This document shows positions 34,156-47,564 of a stretch of DNA of 64,000 bases, in pieces. Every line of letters begins with the position of its first letter. Within the stretch, counting starts at the first letter, position 1. Location of the stretch: contig NZ_CP171225.1 of assembly GCF_043226085.1 (NCBI RefSeq), positions 2,418,001-2,482,000 of the forward strand, written 5' to 3'. Below the pieces are notes generated by a model, which was not told the DNA's origin, did no database searches, and was given only the letters and a program-made list of their open reading frames with translations. The DNA comes from Amaricoccus sp003258405. Its GTDB lineage: Bacteria; Pseudomonadota; Alphaproteobacteria; Rhodobacterales; Rhodobacteraceae. Made by a program: the position numbers and the translations under genes.

Positions 34156-35076
34156 ATGCTACTCCTCAGGATCGCCGTCGGCCTCGGCCTTCTCGGCGTG
34201 ATCGCCGCGGTGGCGGGATGGTTCGCCTCCGCCCCCCGCGGCCTCTCCGCCGCCGAGATCGCTGCGCTGCCCGAAGGCGACGCGGCGCGCGGCGAAGCCG
34301 TGTTCTGGGCCGGGGGTTGCGCCTCCTGCCACGCAGCCCCCGATGCCAAGGGCGACGACAAGCTCTCGCTCGGCGGTGGCCGGGTGCTGGCCTCCGATTT
34401 CGGCGATTTCGTCGCGCCAAACATCTCGATGGACCGCGAGGATGGTATCGGCTCCTGGAGCGAGGCCGATTTCGCCAACGCGATGCTGCGCGGCGTCTCG
34501 CCGGAGGGGGAGCACTTCTACCCCTCCTTTCCCTATACCTCCTTCACCCGCATGAACCACGGCGACATCGCGGATCTCTGGGCCTTCTGGCAGACCCTGC
34601 CCGCGGTCGAGGGCAAGGCGCCGGGGCACCGGCTGGCCTTTCCCTTCAACATCCGCCGCGGCATCGGCCTCTGGAAGCTCGCCTTCCTCTCCGATGCGCC
34701 GGTGATCGCGATCGACACCAGCGATCCCAAGCTGGTGCGCGGCCGCTATCTGGTGGAAGGCCCCGGCCATTGCGGCGAATGCCACACCTCGCGCGACATC
34801 GCGGGCGGCCTCGACTACGGCCTCTGGCTCGCAGGCGCGCCCAACCCGGATGGCCGGGGCCGCATCCCCAACATCACCGGCGGCGAGGGCGGCATCGGCT
34901 CCTGGTCGGAGAGCGACATCGCCTACTACCTCGAGTCGGGCTTCACGCCGGATTTCGATTCCGTCGGCGGCTCGATGGTCGCGGTGCAGGAGAACATGGC
35001 GAAACTCGAAAGCTGGGATCGCGAATCGATTGCGGCTTATCTCAAGGCTGTGCCCGCACACGCCACCGCGCCCTGA
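34156..35076 (+). CDS. Membrane-anchored diheme cytochrome c
   Basis: 306 residues. An uncleaved N-terminal membrane anchor (LLLRIAVGLGLLGVIAAVAGWF) is followed by two heme c domains: CASCH near residue 55 and CGECH near residue 207, each with a downstream NIS/NIT-G-IG-W-S motif (PNISMDREDGIGSW; PNITGGEGGIGSW) that supplies the distal region. This layout matches cytochrome c subunits related to alcohol/aldehyde dehydrogenase partners. Cotranscribed with the cytochrome c' gene. Its dehydrogenase partner, if any, is not nearby. Confidence 0.92.
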   Translation: MLLLRIAVGLGLLGVIAAVAGWFASAPRGLSAAEIAALPEGDAARGEAVFWAGGCASCHAAPDAKGDDKLSLGGGRVLASDFGDFVAPNISMDREDGIGSWSEADFANAMLRGVSPEGEHFYPSFPYTSFTRMNHGDIADLWAFWQTLPAVEGKAPGHRLAFPFNIRRGIGLWKLAFLSDAPVIAIDTSDPKLVRGRYLVEGPGHCGECHTSRDIAGGLDYGLWLAGAPNPDGRGRIPNITGGEGGIGSWSESDIAYYLESGFTPDFDSVGGSMVAVQENMAKLESWDRESIAAYLKAVPAHATAP

Positions 35077-35182
35077 TACGGCGCGCGCCTCGCGTTTACA
35101 ACCCGGCCTGCCGGGCTAGACTCATCCCGAAGGTCCGCCCGGCATCATCCGGCGCCGGGCGGGCCGGAAGGGAGATCTCCAC

Positions 35183-36028
35183 ATGACCACACATCCGGCA
35201 CTCAAACCCGGCCATGTCGCCGTCGTCACCGGCGCGGCGAGCGGCATCGGCCTTGCCGCCGCCCGGCGCTTCGGCGCGGCGGGCATGAAAGTCGTGATTG
35301 CCGATCTCGATCGCGCGGCTCTCGAGGCCGCCACCAGCACGCTCCGCACCGCAGGCATCGAGACCGAGGGCCTCCCGACGGATGTCGCCGACCGCGGCCA
35401 GGTCGAGGCGCTTCGAGCCGCCGCCGATGCGCTCGGCCCCGTGACCATACTGATGAACAACGCCGGACGCGAGGGCGGCGGCAGGCTTTTCGCCGACCCC
35501 GCGATCTGGCGCACGACGCTCGAAACCAATCTCTGGGGCCCGATCAACGGCATCCAGGTCTTCGCCCCCGGCATGATCGAAAGCGGACTGCCCGGCGCGA
35601 TCATCTGCACCGGCTCCAAACAGGGCATCACGCTCCCCCCCGGCGATACCGCCTACAATGTCAGCAAGGCGGGTCTGAAGGCGCTGACCGAATCGCTCGC
35701 CCATGAACTCGTCGAGCAGACAGGCTCCCGCATCACGGCACATCTGCTGATCCCGGGCTTCACCTTCACCGGGTTCACCCGCGCCAAGGGCGTTGAGGAG
35801 AAGCCCGCTGGAGCCTGGACATCCGGGCAGGTGGCCGATGCGCTGCTCGAGGGCATGGGCGCGGGCGATTTCTACATCCTCTGCCCCGACAACGAGGTGG
35901 ACCGCGCCACCGACCTCAAGCGGATGGGCTGGGGCTTCAGTGACATCCTCGAGAACCGCCCCGCCCTCTCGCGCTGGCACCCCGATCATGCCGAGGCCTT
36001 CCGCCGCTACATGGATGAGGAAGGCTGA
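35183..36028 (+). CDS. Short-chain dehydrogenase/reductase
   Basis: 281 residues of the SDR family. TGAASGIGLA is the cofactor loop, DLDRAAL after the second strand suggests NAD preference, NNAGREGGG is present, the catalytic Ser lies in GSKQG and the YNVSK pair supplies Tyr and Lys. C-terminal about 70 residues form a substrate-specific cap. AGGGAG ahead of the ATG. It is followed by an aldo/keto reductase gene 22 bp later, probably the same operon. Substrate unknown. Confidence 0.92.
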   Translation: MTTHPALKPGHVAVVTGAASGIGLAAARRFGAAGMKVVIADLDRAALEAATSTLRTAGIETEGLPTDVADRGQVEALRAAADALGPVTILMNNAGREGGGRLFADPAIWRTTLETNLWGPINGIQVFAPGMIESGLPGAIICTGSKQGITLPPGDTAYNVSKAGLKALTESLAHELVEQTGSRITAHLLIPGFTFTGFTRAKGVEEKPAGAWTSGQVADALLEGMGAGDFYILCPDNEVDRATDLKRMGWGFSDILENRPALSRWHPDHAEAFRRYMDEEG

Positions 36029-36050
36029 GGCCCGCCCGAAGGATATGACC

Positions 36051-37079
36051 ATGACCTGGACCCCCTCCGACACCCGCTACCACACCATGCCCTACCGCCG
36101 CTGCGGCCGCTCGGGGCTGAAGCTGCCCGCTGTCTCGCTGGGGCTGTGGCACAATTTCGGCGAGGACACGGCGCACGAGACCAAGCGCGCGATCTGCCGT
36201 GAAGCCTTCGACCGCGGCATCACCCATTTCGACCTCGCCAACAATTACGGGCCGCCGCCCGGAAGCGCCGAAACCGCCTTCGGGGAGATCCTGCGCACGG
36301 ATTTCCGCGGCCTGCGCGACGAGCTCGTGATCTCCTCCAAGGCCGGCTACGACATGTGGCCCGGCCCCTACGGCGAATGGGGCAGCCGCAAATACCTCAT
36401 CGCCTCCTGCGAGCAGTCGCTCCGCCGCATGGGCCTCGACTATGTGGACATCTTCTACTCCCACCGCGTCGACCCCGAGACCCCGCTCGAGGAAACCATG
36501 GGCGCGCTCGCAAGCCTCGTCCATCAGGGCAAGGCGCTCTATGTTGGCATCTCCTCCTACAATTCCGAACGCACCCGCGAAGCGGCACGGCTCCTGCGCG
36601 AGATGGGCGTGCCGCTGCTGATCCATCAGCCGAGCTACAACATGCTCAACCGCTGGGTCGAACATGACGGGCTGAAGGAGACGCTCGCCGAGCTCGGCGT
36701 CGGTTCCATCGCCTTCACCCCGCTGGCCCAGGGCATGCTGACCGGGAAATACCTCAAGGGCATCCCGGAAGGCTCCCGCGCCACCCAGGGCAAGAGCCTC
36801 TCGCCCGGCATGCTCGAAGGCCCGGTGATCGCGCATCTCAACCGGCTCAATGACATCGCCGCGGCGCGTGGCCAGACGCTCGCACAGATGGCGATCGCCT
36901 GGGTGCTGCGCGGCGGCGGCATCACCTCGGCGCTGATCGGCGCCTCCCGCCCCGAGCAGGTGACCGATTGCGCCGGCGCCGTGGCCCGGCTCGAGTTCAC
37001 CGACGAGGAGCTTCGCGAGATCGACGCCATCGCGACGGAAGAGAACATCAACCTCTGGGCCCGCTCCTCCGACTCCTGA
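36051..37079 (+). CDS. Aldo/keto reductase, YghZ-like
   Basis: 342 residues. The aldo/keto reductase tetrad is visible: Asp and Tyr in FDLANNYGPPPGSAE, Lys in ISSKAGYDMWPGPYGEWGSR, His in IFYSHRVDPETPLEETM. The GPYGEWGSRKYL insertion is characteristic of the YghZ (L-glyceraldehyde 3-phosphate reductase) subgroup. AAGG is eight bases upstream of the ATG at 36051; an ATG two codons earlier is too close to it. Role with the SDR gene upstream unknown; aldehyde detoxification is plausible. Confidence 0.92.
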   Translation: MTWTPSDTRYHTMPYRRCGRSGLKLPAVSLGLWHNFGEDTAHETKRAICREAFDRGITHFDLANNYGPPPGSAETAFGEILRTDFRGLRDELVISSKAGYDMWPGPYGEWGSRKYLIASCEQSLRRMGLDYVDIFYSHRVDPETPLEETMGALASLVHQGKALYVGISSYNSERTREAARLLREMGVPLLIHQPSYNMLNRWVEHDGLKETLAELGVGSIAFTPLAQGMLTGKYLKGIPEGSRATQGKSLSPGMLEGPVIAHLNRLNDIAAARGQTLAQMAIAWVLRGGGITSALIGASRPEQVTDCAGAVARLEFTDEELREIDAIATEENINLWARSSDS

Positions 37080-37319
37080 CACGACCGAAAATCGGGGGCG
37101 GCCCGCATGGGGGCCGCCATCAAACCTCCTGGACCGGAGGGCCGCAGGCATCGGTGCTGCCATGGCTCTCGCGCGGGCCCACGTGCATCGCCGCCAGCTT
37201 GCCCTCGTGGCGGCAGTCGAGGCTGTTCAAGCCATCGATACACTGCTGCTTCTCTTCCATCATCCCGGCCGCGACATCCTCGTTCCCCGCGGCTGGTCCC
37301 GGCTCACCCTCAAGCGAAA

Positions 37320-37347
37320 GGGCCCGGCGCATTCCCGCGCCGGGCCC
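37320..37347 (-). terminator. Intrinsic terminator of gltB
   Basis: GGGCCCGGCGC (37320-37330) and GCGCCGGGCCC (37337-37347) form a perfect 11-bp stem, 29 bases after the gltB stop on the minus strand, trailed by TTTCGCTTG. Confidence 0.65.
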
Positions 37348-37376
37348 CCAAAGTGTCGCTCGCAGGCGCGCAGCCC

Positions 37377-41903
<4,527 letters not shown>

Positions 41904-41993
41904 GCCGGTTCTCCTGCTGTCCAGCGAGCGGCCTCCGCCGCGCCAGTATCTTGTCTCAGTGGGTGTCCGGGGCCGGAAGGCTCCGGCCCGTCG

Positions 41994-42419
41994 TCATTCA
42001 GTCGCCGGGGGCGGTGCAAAGGCTGCCATGAACTCCGCCTCCGTCATCCGCTTGTGATCACCGGCAAGCGCATATCCCGCCGGTTTGTGGTCGATGAAGA
42101 TCTCCGCGGTGAGCGTCATGTCCGAGGCATCATCGAGCGCGCCCACGGAAACCGCAAACATTTCCGGCTCCAAGAGGTGATACCAAAGCGCGGAGCCGCA
42201 GCTTGCGCAGCTCACCCGCTCGGCCCAGTCCGAAGAGCGATAGGCATTGAGCTCATCCGCACCGTCCGTCACCGTGACCGTCTCGGCCTCCTTGGCCAGG
42301 AACGGCCCGCCGACCCAGCGGCGGCACATGCCGCAATGGCAGGCGCCGAAGCTGAGGTCTTCCATCTCAGCTTCGAACTTCACCGCACCGCAAAGACAGC
42401 CTCCGGTCTTCCGGATCAT
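41994..42419 (-). CDS. GFA/CENP-V family zinc-binding protein
   Basis: 141 residues. Cysteines sit in the GFA pattern: GGCLCGAVKF, CHCGMCRRWVGGPF and SCASCGSALWYHL, forming two zinc sites like those of glutathione-dependent formaldehyde-activating enzyme relatives. GAGGAG seven bases before the ATG. It lies between gltD and gltB on the same strand. Most family members have no proven reaction; formaldehyde activation should not be assumed. Confidence 0.9.
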   Translation of the reverse strand: MIRKTGGCLCGAVKFEAEMEDLSFGACHCGMCRRWVGGPFLAKEAETVTVTDGADELNAYRSSDWAERVSCASCGSALWYHLLEPEMFAVSVGALDDASDMTLTAEIFIDHKPAGYALAGDHKRMTEAEFMAAFAPPPATE

Positions 42420-42516
42420 GTTCCGCTCCTCGGGCCGGTCGCGGTAGTGGCTACGGCCGTCAACATGGAAAATTGGGTCAGTTCCGCTTCCATTTCATCG
42501 CTCCGAACGCTGGAAG

Positions 42517-42571
42517 CGTATGGCAATCGTATGGCGGGATTCCATATCGATTCCATACGGATTCCATATTG
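42517..42571. repeat. Five tandem 11-bp units forming a large hairpin downstream of gltD
   Basis: Two units start CGTATGG (42517-42527, 42528-42538) and three start ATTCCATA (42539-42549, 42550-42560, 42561-42571), the second set being roughly the reverse complement of the first. The block is contiguous with an exact 11-bp period. From 42517 to 42559 it can fold to a stem of about 17 pairs with two single-base bulges and a 7-base loop. It lies between gltD and the GFA gene. Confidence 0.7.
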
Positions 42572-42586
42572 CGTTTCGAACGCTCC

Positions 42587-44029
42587 TCACTCCGCCGCGA
42601 GACGTGCACCGGCCTTGGAGCCGAGATAGCTCAGGATGCTGTCCGCCGCATCGCGCCCGTCCCGGATCGCCCAGACGACGAGGCTCGCGCCCCGCACGAT
42701 GTCGCCCGCCGCGAAAACCCCGTCGAGGCTCGTCGCATGGGTCTGGAAGTTCGCCTTGACCGTGCCCCAGCGGGTGACCTCGAGCCCGTCCGTGCCCCAG
42801 AGCTTCGGAAGCTCCTCCGGCTCGAAACCGAGCGCCTTGATGACGAGATCGGCCTGCTCGACATAGTCCGCACCGGGGATTTCCTCCGGCTTCTGGCGGC
42901 CGGACGCATCCGGCGCGCCGAGACGCATCCGCGACACCATCACGCCCGAAACGCTGTCCTCGCCGGTGAAACCCTTGGGCGCGGTGAGCCAGGCGAAGGT
43001 CACGCCCTCCTCCTCGGCATTCGCCACCTCGCGCTGCGATCCCGGCATGTTGGCGCGGTCGCGGCGATAGAGACAGGTGACCGCTTTGGCATCCTGACGG
43101 ATCGCCGTGCGCACGCAGTCCATTGCCGTATCCCCGCCGCCGATCACCACGACGCGCTTGCCCGTGGCATTGAGCACGCCGCTGTCATACTCCGGCACGT
43201 CGTCGCCGAAGCTCTTGCGGTTGGACGCCGTGAGGTAGTCGATCGCCTTCACGATGCCCGGCAGACCCGCACCCGGGCCGCCGAGGTCGCGCGACTTGTA
43301 GACGCCCGTCGCGATCAGCACCGCATCGTGCTTGGTGCGGATCTCGTCGAAGGAGATGTCCTCGCCCACGTTGCAGTTGAGCACGAATTCGACGCCACTG
43401 GCCTCGAGCTGTTCGTTGCGGCGCATGACGACGGGCTTCTCGAGCTTGAACCCCGGAATGCCGTAGACAAGCAGCCCACCCGCGCGGTCATGCCGGTCAT
43501 AGACCGTGACCTTGAGCCCGGCACGGCGCAGCGCATCAGCCGCGGCCAGCCCGCCGGGGCCCGCGCCGATGATCCCGACGCTCTCCGGTCGCTCTTCCTC
43601 AGGCACAGCCGGCGTTACCCAGCCTTCGGCCCAGGCCGTATCGGTGATGTATTTCTCCACCGCCCCGATGGTGACGGTGCCATGGCCCGACTGCTCGATG
43701 ACACAATTGCCCTCGCAGAGCCGGTCCTGCGGGCAGATGCGGCCGCAGATCTCGGGGAAGGTGTTGGTCGCCTGGCTGATCTCATAGGCCTCGCGCAGCC
43801 GCCCCTCGGCGGTCAGCTTCAGCCAGTCCGGGATATTGTTGTGCAGCGGACAATGCGACTGGCAATACGGCACACCGCATTGCGAGCACCGGCCGGCCTG
43901 CTCGGCTGCCTTCTCTGCCGCAAATTGCCGATAGATTTCGTCGAAATCCTCGCGCCGTTCTCCCGCGGACCGTTTCTCCGGCATATCTCGCGCGATCTTG
44001 ACGAATTTCAGCATTCGCTGCTGAGCCAT
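42587..44029 (-). CDS. gltD: Glutamate synthase (NADPH), small subunit
   Basis: 480 residues, full length. It passes electrons from NADPH through FAD to GltB. N-terminal iron-sulfur cysteines are in CSQCGVPYCQSHCP and CGRICPQDRLCEGNC. FAD-binding loop GIIGAGPGGLAAADALRRAG, then the NADPH loop VVVIGGGDTAMDCVRTA. The C-terminus has GVFAAGDIVRGASLVVWAIRDGR. Its leader (44030-44271) contains two hairpins, one with a T7 tract reading toward gltD. Confidence 0.97.
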   Translation of the reverse strand: MAQQRMLKFVKIARDMPEKRSAGERREDFDEIYRQFAAEKAAEQAGRCSQCGVPYCQSHCPLHNNIPDWLKLTAEGRLREAYEISQATNTFPEICGRICPQDRLCEGNCVIEQSGHGTVTIGAVEKYITDTAWAEGWVTPAVPEEERPESVGIIGAGPGGLAAADALRRAGLKVTVYDRHDRAGGLLVYGIPGFKLEKPVVMRRNEQLEASGVEFVLNCNVGEDISFDEIRTKHDAVLIATGVYKSRDLGGPGAGLPGIVKAIDYLTASNRKSFGDDVPEYDSGVLNATGKRVVVIGGGDTAMDCVRTAIRQDAKAVTCLYRRDRANMPGSQREVANAEEEGVTFAWLTAPKGFTGEDSVSGVMVSRMRLGAPDASGRQKPEEIPGADYVEQADLVIKALGFEPEELPKLWGTDGLEVTRWGTVKANFQTHATSLDGVFAAGDIVRGASLVVWAIRDGRDAADSILSYLGSKAGARLAAE

Positions 44030-44143
44030 CGCTTTCCCCCGACTTCACTGGCCAGTGACCTTTTCCGATGCATAGACGTAAACCAAAGCTTGAGCATATA
44101 AAAGTCAAAAGCACTGACCAAATTTCGAAATCACATGACATTT

Positions 44144-44164
44144 GAGCGGCTTTCTGCGCCGCTC
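44144..44164 (-). other. Second hairpin in the gltD leader
   Basis: GAGCGGC (44144-44150) and GCCGCTC (44158-44164) pair around a 7-base loop. It lies just after the T-tract of the terminator-like hairpin when read toward gltD. Confidence 0.45.
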
Positions 44165-44165
44165 G

Positions 44166-44196
44166 GCAAAAAAATGGGTCCGATACCGGACCCATT
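44166..44196 (-). terminator. Terminator-like hairpin with T7 tract reading toward gltD
   Basis: AATGGGTCCG (44173-44182) and CGGACCCATT (44187-44196) form a perfect 10-bp stem with a 4-base loop. On the minus strand it is directly followed by a run of seven T. It precedes the gltD start by about 140 bp, so it could be a leader attenuator or block stray transcription from the uppP side. Confidence 0.6.
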
Positions 44197-44271
44197 AACT
44201 CGCCGCTTACCCTTCGCGCCTGCACACGCTACGTTACGGGCAAGTCGATTCGCACTTCGGGTAGTAGGTAA

Positions 44272-45075
44272 ATGTCGCTGTTCCAGCTTGCGATCCTGGC
44301 CATAGTACAGGGTATCACCGAGTTTCTTCCGATTTCTTCTTCCGGCCATCTGATCCTCCTGCCGCATCTGCTTGGTGAGGCGGATCAGGGACTTGCGCTC
44401 GACGTCGCCGTTCATGTCGGCACCCTCGGCGCCGTGATGGCCTTCTTCCGTGCGGATGTGGCGCGCATGGTGCATGGCGCGGGTGACGTGCTCGGCCGGC
44501 GCTTCGCCACACCGGACGCGCGGCTTCTCCTGCTGCTCGCGATCTCCACGGTTCCCGTGGTCGTTGTCGGCTTCATTCTTCAGATGACCGGCCTTGCCGA
44601 CGCGATGCGCTCCGTCGCGGTAATCGGCTGGACCATGCTCCTCTTCGGCATCGTGCTCTACTGGGCCGACCAGAAGGGCCCGGTCGAGCGCAAGGCGCCC
44701 GAATGGAACCTTCGCGATGCGATGATCATGGGGTTCTGGCAGGCGCTTGCACTCATTCCGGGCACGTCCCGCTCGGGCGCGACGATCACCGCAAGCCGCC
44801 TGCTCGGCTACAAACGCGAAGACGGCGCCCGGATCTCGATGCTGATGTCGATCCCGACGATCATCGCCTCCGGCACCCTGCTCGGGCTCGACGTGATCGG
44901 CCAGGCCGACTGGCAGACACTGCGTGACGGCGCGATCGGCGCCGTGCTTGCCTTCGCCGCGGCCTATCTCGCGCTGTCGCTGATGATGCGCCTGCTGCGG
45001 AGCGTGAGCTATACGCCCTACGTGATCTACCGCGTCGTGCTCGGCCTCTTCCTGCTGGCGATCGCCTACAGGTAA
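44272..45075 (+). CDS. uppP: Undecaprenyl-diphosphatase
   Basis: 267 residues, about eight membrane segments. It recycles the lipid carrier undecaprenyl diphosphate to the monophosphate for cell wall synthesis. AIVQGITEFLPISSSGHLIL and the PGTSRSGATITASRLLG segment are the two conserved UppP/BacA active-site motifs. The ATG follows TAGTAGGTAA, a weak ribosome site. Divergent from gltD. A good terminator hairpin follows. Confidence 0.96.
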   Translation: MSLFQLAILAIVQGITEFLPISSSGHLILLPHLLGEADQGLALDVAVHVGTLGAVMAFFRADVARMVHGAGDVLGRRFATPDARLLLLLAISTVPVVVVGFILQMTGLADAMRSVAVIGWTMLLFGIVLYWADQKGPVERKAPEWNLRDAMIMGFWQALALIPGTSRSGATITASRLLGYKREDGARISMLMSIPTIIASGTLLGLDVIGQADWQTLRDGAIGAVLAFAAAYLALSLMMRLLRSVSYTPYVIYRVVLGLFLLAIAYR

Positions 45076-45089
45076 GGCCCGAACGCCAG

Positions 45090-45113
45090 CCGGCACCCGC
45101 ATCCAGGTGCCGG
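45090..45113 (+). terminator. Terminator of uppP
   Basis: CCGGCACC (45090-45097) and GGTGCCGG (45106-45113) form an 8-bp stem followed by GGCTTTCC, 14 bases after the uppP stop. It may also stop the convergent NDUFA9-like gene. Confidence 0.55.
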
Positions 45114-45125
45114 GGCTTTCCCGAA

Positions 45126-46118
45126 CTACTGACGCAGGTTTGCCGCCGACGCGGTGATCGCGTCATACTGGCCATGCGGCCGGAAGGAATAGAGGTAGCC
45201 CTCGAGCACCGCATCCATCGGCGTCGGGCTGATACCGAGCTCGCCGAACGCCTTCGCCCCCTCCGACACGACATTGTCACGCTTGAGCAACTCGACCTGA
45301 TCGGCCGTCAGCACCGTGTTGGTGAAAAGCCCGAAGCTCAGGCTCTGCAGCGTATCGAGAATGCGGCCCTGAAGCCGCGCGAAACCGAAAGGCAGCGCGA
45401 TCAGCGCCCGACGCCGCTCGATGACATCGAGAAGCTTCTGCATCAACTCCCGGAAAGTCGCGACATCCGGCCCGCCAAGCTCGTAGATCCCCGGCGCGAC
45501 CTCGCCCATCGCCGCCTTCGCCGCTGCGGCCGCCACATCATCGACATAGACCGGCTGGAATTTCGTGTCCGGCCCGACAAGCGGCAGGACAGGGCTCATC
45601 CGGGCCATGTTGCCGAAGCGGTTGAAGAACTCGTCCTCGGTGCCGAAAATGACAGAGGGGCGCAGAATGATCGCATCGGCGAAAGCCGTCTGCACCAGCG
45701 CCTCACCCGCGGCCTTGGCGCGAGCATAGCCGCTCTCGCTCGCCGGGTCCGCACCGATCGCGGAAATGTGGACGAGCCGCCCGACGCCTTCCTCGGCCGC
45801 AAGGCGCGCGATCAGCCCCGCACCCTCGGCGACGACAGCCTCGAAGCTCTGCCGACCGCTCTCCGCCAGAATTCCGACGCAGTTGACGACCGCATCGGCC
45901 CCCCGGATCGCCGCGCGCGTCGAGATCTCGTCGCGGATATTGGCCTGAACCGGCTCGACCTGGCCCACCGCACCGTAGGGGCGCACGAACAGCGCCTCAT
46001 TCGGCCGGCGTACGGCCACGCGCACCCGCCATCCGGCGCGCGCCATCCGTTGGGTGACGTAGCGGCCGATGAATCCGGATCCGCCGAAGATGGTGACGAT
46101 GGGTGTGGGACTCGGCAT
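45126..46118 (-). CDS. NAD(P)-binding protein of the complex I NDUFA9 type
   Basis: 330 residues. An N-terminal atypical SDR Rossmann fold: TIFGGSGFIGRYVTQRMARAGWRVRVAVRRP, then VVNCVGILAES and the YARAKAAGE catalytic pair (Tyr, Lys). LRPSVIFGTEDEFFNRFGNMA and the C-terminal region match the bacterial homologues of the NDUFA9 accessory subunit of respiratory complex I, which are common in alphaproteobacteria. AAGGAG is seven bases before the ATG. An NDUFA9-like accessory role at the membrane is inferred, not shown here. Confidence 0.88.
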   Translation of the reverse strand: MPSPTPIVTIFGGSGFIGRYVTQRMARAGWRVRVAVRRPNEALFVRPYGAVGQVEPVQANIRDEISTRAAIRGADAVVNCVGILAESGRQSFEAVVAEGAGLIARLAAEEGVGRLVHISAIGADPASESGYARAKAAGEALVQTAFADAIILRPSVIFGTEDEFFNRFGNMARMSPVLPLVGPDTKFQPVYVDDVAAAAAKAAMGEVAPGIYELGGPDVATFRELMQKLLDVIERRRALIALPFGFARLQGRILDTLQSLSFGLFTNTVLTADQVELLKRDNVVSEGAKAFGELGISPTPMDAVLEGYLYSFRPHGQYDAITASAANLRQ

Positions 46119-46364
46119 GCGCGATCTCCTTCTCCGACCGCCTCCCGACATACGGCCTGCCGCCGCGCCAGACAAGTTTCAAAAGGTTGCACCTGCGCAA
46201 AGCGCGTCGCATCCGCCCGGAAAATGAGCGCAATGCCGCGATTTTTCGGGCAGCCGCACCTGCACTCGCCCACCAGCCCCAAATGCATTTGACGCGAGCT
46301 CGGGTAATATCCTATCACCGCGCCGGTAATTTCCGTAACATGCTTGCACGAGGACCGCGCTGCC

Positions 46365-47339
46365 ATGAGCTTCACCATTCCGCCGAGCCCGCCTGCCCGC
46401 CCGAACCGCTGCCAGCTCTTCGGCCCCGGATCCCGGCCAGAGCTCTTCGCCAAGATGGCGGCATCGGCGGCGGATGTGATCAATCTCGACCTCGAGGACA
46501 GTGTCTCTCCCGCCGACAAGCCCGCGGCACGGCAGAACATCATCAGGGCAATCAACGAGATCGACTGGGGCACCAAGACCCTCTCGGTGCGCATCAACGG
46601 GCTCGACACCGAGTTCTGGTATCGCGACGTGGTCGAGGTGCTGGAGCAGGCGGGTGACCGCATCGACCTGTTCATGATCCCCAAGGCCGGCAACGCCAAG
46701 GACATCTACGCGGTGGACGCGCTCTGCTCCGCCATCGAGTGGGCGAAGGGCCGCCAGAAGAAGGTGGGTTTCGAGGTCATCATCGAGACCGCCGCAGGCT
46801 TCGCCCATGCCGAGGAAATCGCGGCCTCGAGCCCCCGCATGCAGGCGATGAGCCTCGGCGCGGCCGATTTCGCCGCCTCCATGGGCATGGCGACGACCGG
46901 CATCGGCGGCACGCAGGAAAACTACTACATGCTGCCGCCGAAGGATGCCGAGGGCCCGCGCGCGCCGGTCTACGGCGATCCCTGGCATGGCGTGGTCGCG
47001 GCCATCGTATCGGCCTGCCGCACGCATGGCATCCTGCCGGTCGACGGACCGTTCGGCGATTTCTCCGACGAGGACGGCTACATCGCCCAGGCCCGCCGTT
47101 CCGCAACCATGGGCATGGTCGGCAAATGGGCGATCCATCCGAAGCAGGTGGCACTCGCCAACGATGTCTTCACCCCTTCGGAAAAGGCCGTGACGGAGGC
47201 CCGCGAGATCCTTGCCGCGATGAAGGAAGCCGAAGCGAAGGGACAGGGCGCCGCCGTCTACAAGGGCCGCCTCGTCGACATCGCCTCGGTCCGCCAGGCC
47301 CAGGTGATCGTGAAACAGGCCGAGATGATCGGCGGCTGA
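46365..47339 (+). CDS. mcl1: L-malyl-CoA/beta-methylmalyl-CoA lyase
   Basis: 324 residues of the HpcH/HpaI aldolase (CitE-like) family. From memory it resembles the Rhodobacter Mcl1 protein from end to end. ARPNRCQLFGPGSRPELF, DVINLDLEDSV (metal-binding Asp/Glu region), SVRINGLDT, EVIIETAAGFAHAEEI and KWAIHPKQV are visible. It cleaves L-malyl-CoA to acetyl-CoA and glyoxylate and beta-methylmalyl-CoA to propionyl-CoA and glyoxylate in the ethylmalonyl-CoA pathway. ATG 46365; a longer in-frame ATG lies in the upstream region. The thioesterase Mcl2 is shorter and lacks these conserved ends. Confidence 0.9.
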   Translation: MSFTIPPSPPARPNRCQLFGPGSRPELFAKMAASAADVINLDLEDSVSPADKPAARQNIIRAINEIDWGTKTLSVRINGLDTEFWYRDVVEVLEQAGDRIDLFMIPKAGNAKDIYAVDALCSAIEWAKGRQKKVGFEVIIETAAGFAHAEEIAASSPRMQAMSLGAADFAASMGMATTGIGGTQENYYMLPPKDAEGPRAPVYGDPWHGVVAAIVSACRTHGILPVDGPFGDFSDEDGYIAQARRSATMGMVGKWAIHPKQVALANDVFTPSEKAVTEAREILAAMKEAEAKGQGAAVYKGRLVDIASVRQAQVIVKQAEMIGG

Positions 47340-47350
47340 CCCTTCTGCGC

Positions 47351-47382
47351 CGGGGCGGGGCGCCTTCCTGCGCCTTGCCCCG
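47351..47382 (+). terminator. Hairpin after mcl1
   Basis: CGGGGCGGGGCGC (47351-47363) and GCGCCTTGCCCCG (47370-47382) pair over 13 positions, two of them G-U, with a 6-base loop, 12 bases after the mcl1 stop. No U-run follows. Confidence 0.5.
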
Positions 47383-47564
47383 AATCGCCTGCATTCCTAT
47401 ATCTGATTTCGTTTCCGGGATGCGCCATGCATCCCCCCGATGGAGAGTGGATGTCCGAGCTTGTGTGATCGCCGTCCTTCGCCTGCGCGAAGGACCGAGT
47501 GACACCCCGCAGCGACCGTCAGATGGCGGCGCTGAACCAAGCCCATTTGCCTCGGATCTTTCCA

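Noticed and set aside
37120..37263. Short minus-strand frame of about 47 codons after gltB
   Set aside because: No clear ribosome site, no recognisable family, and it lies just beyond the gltB terminator. Random frame more likely.
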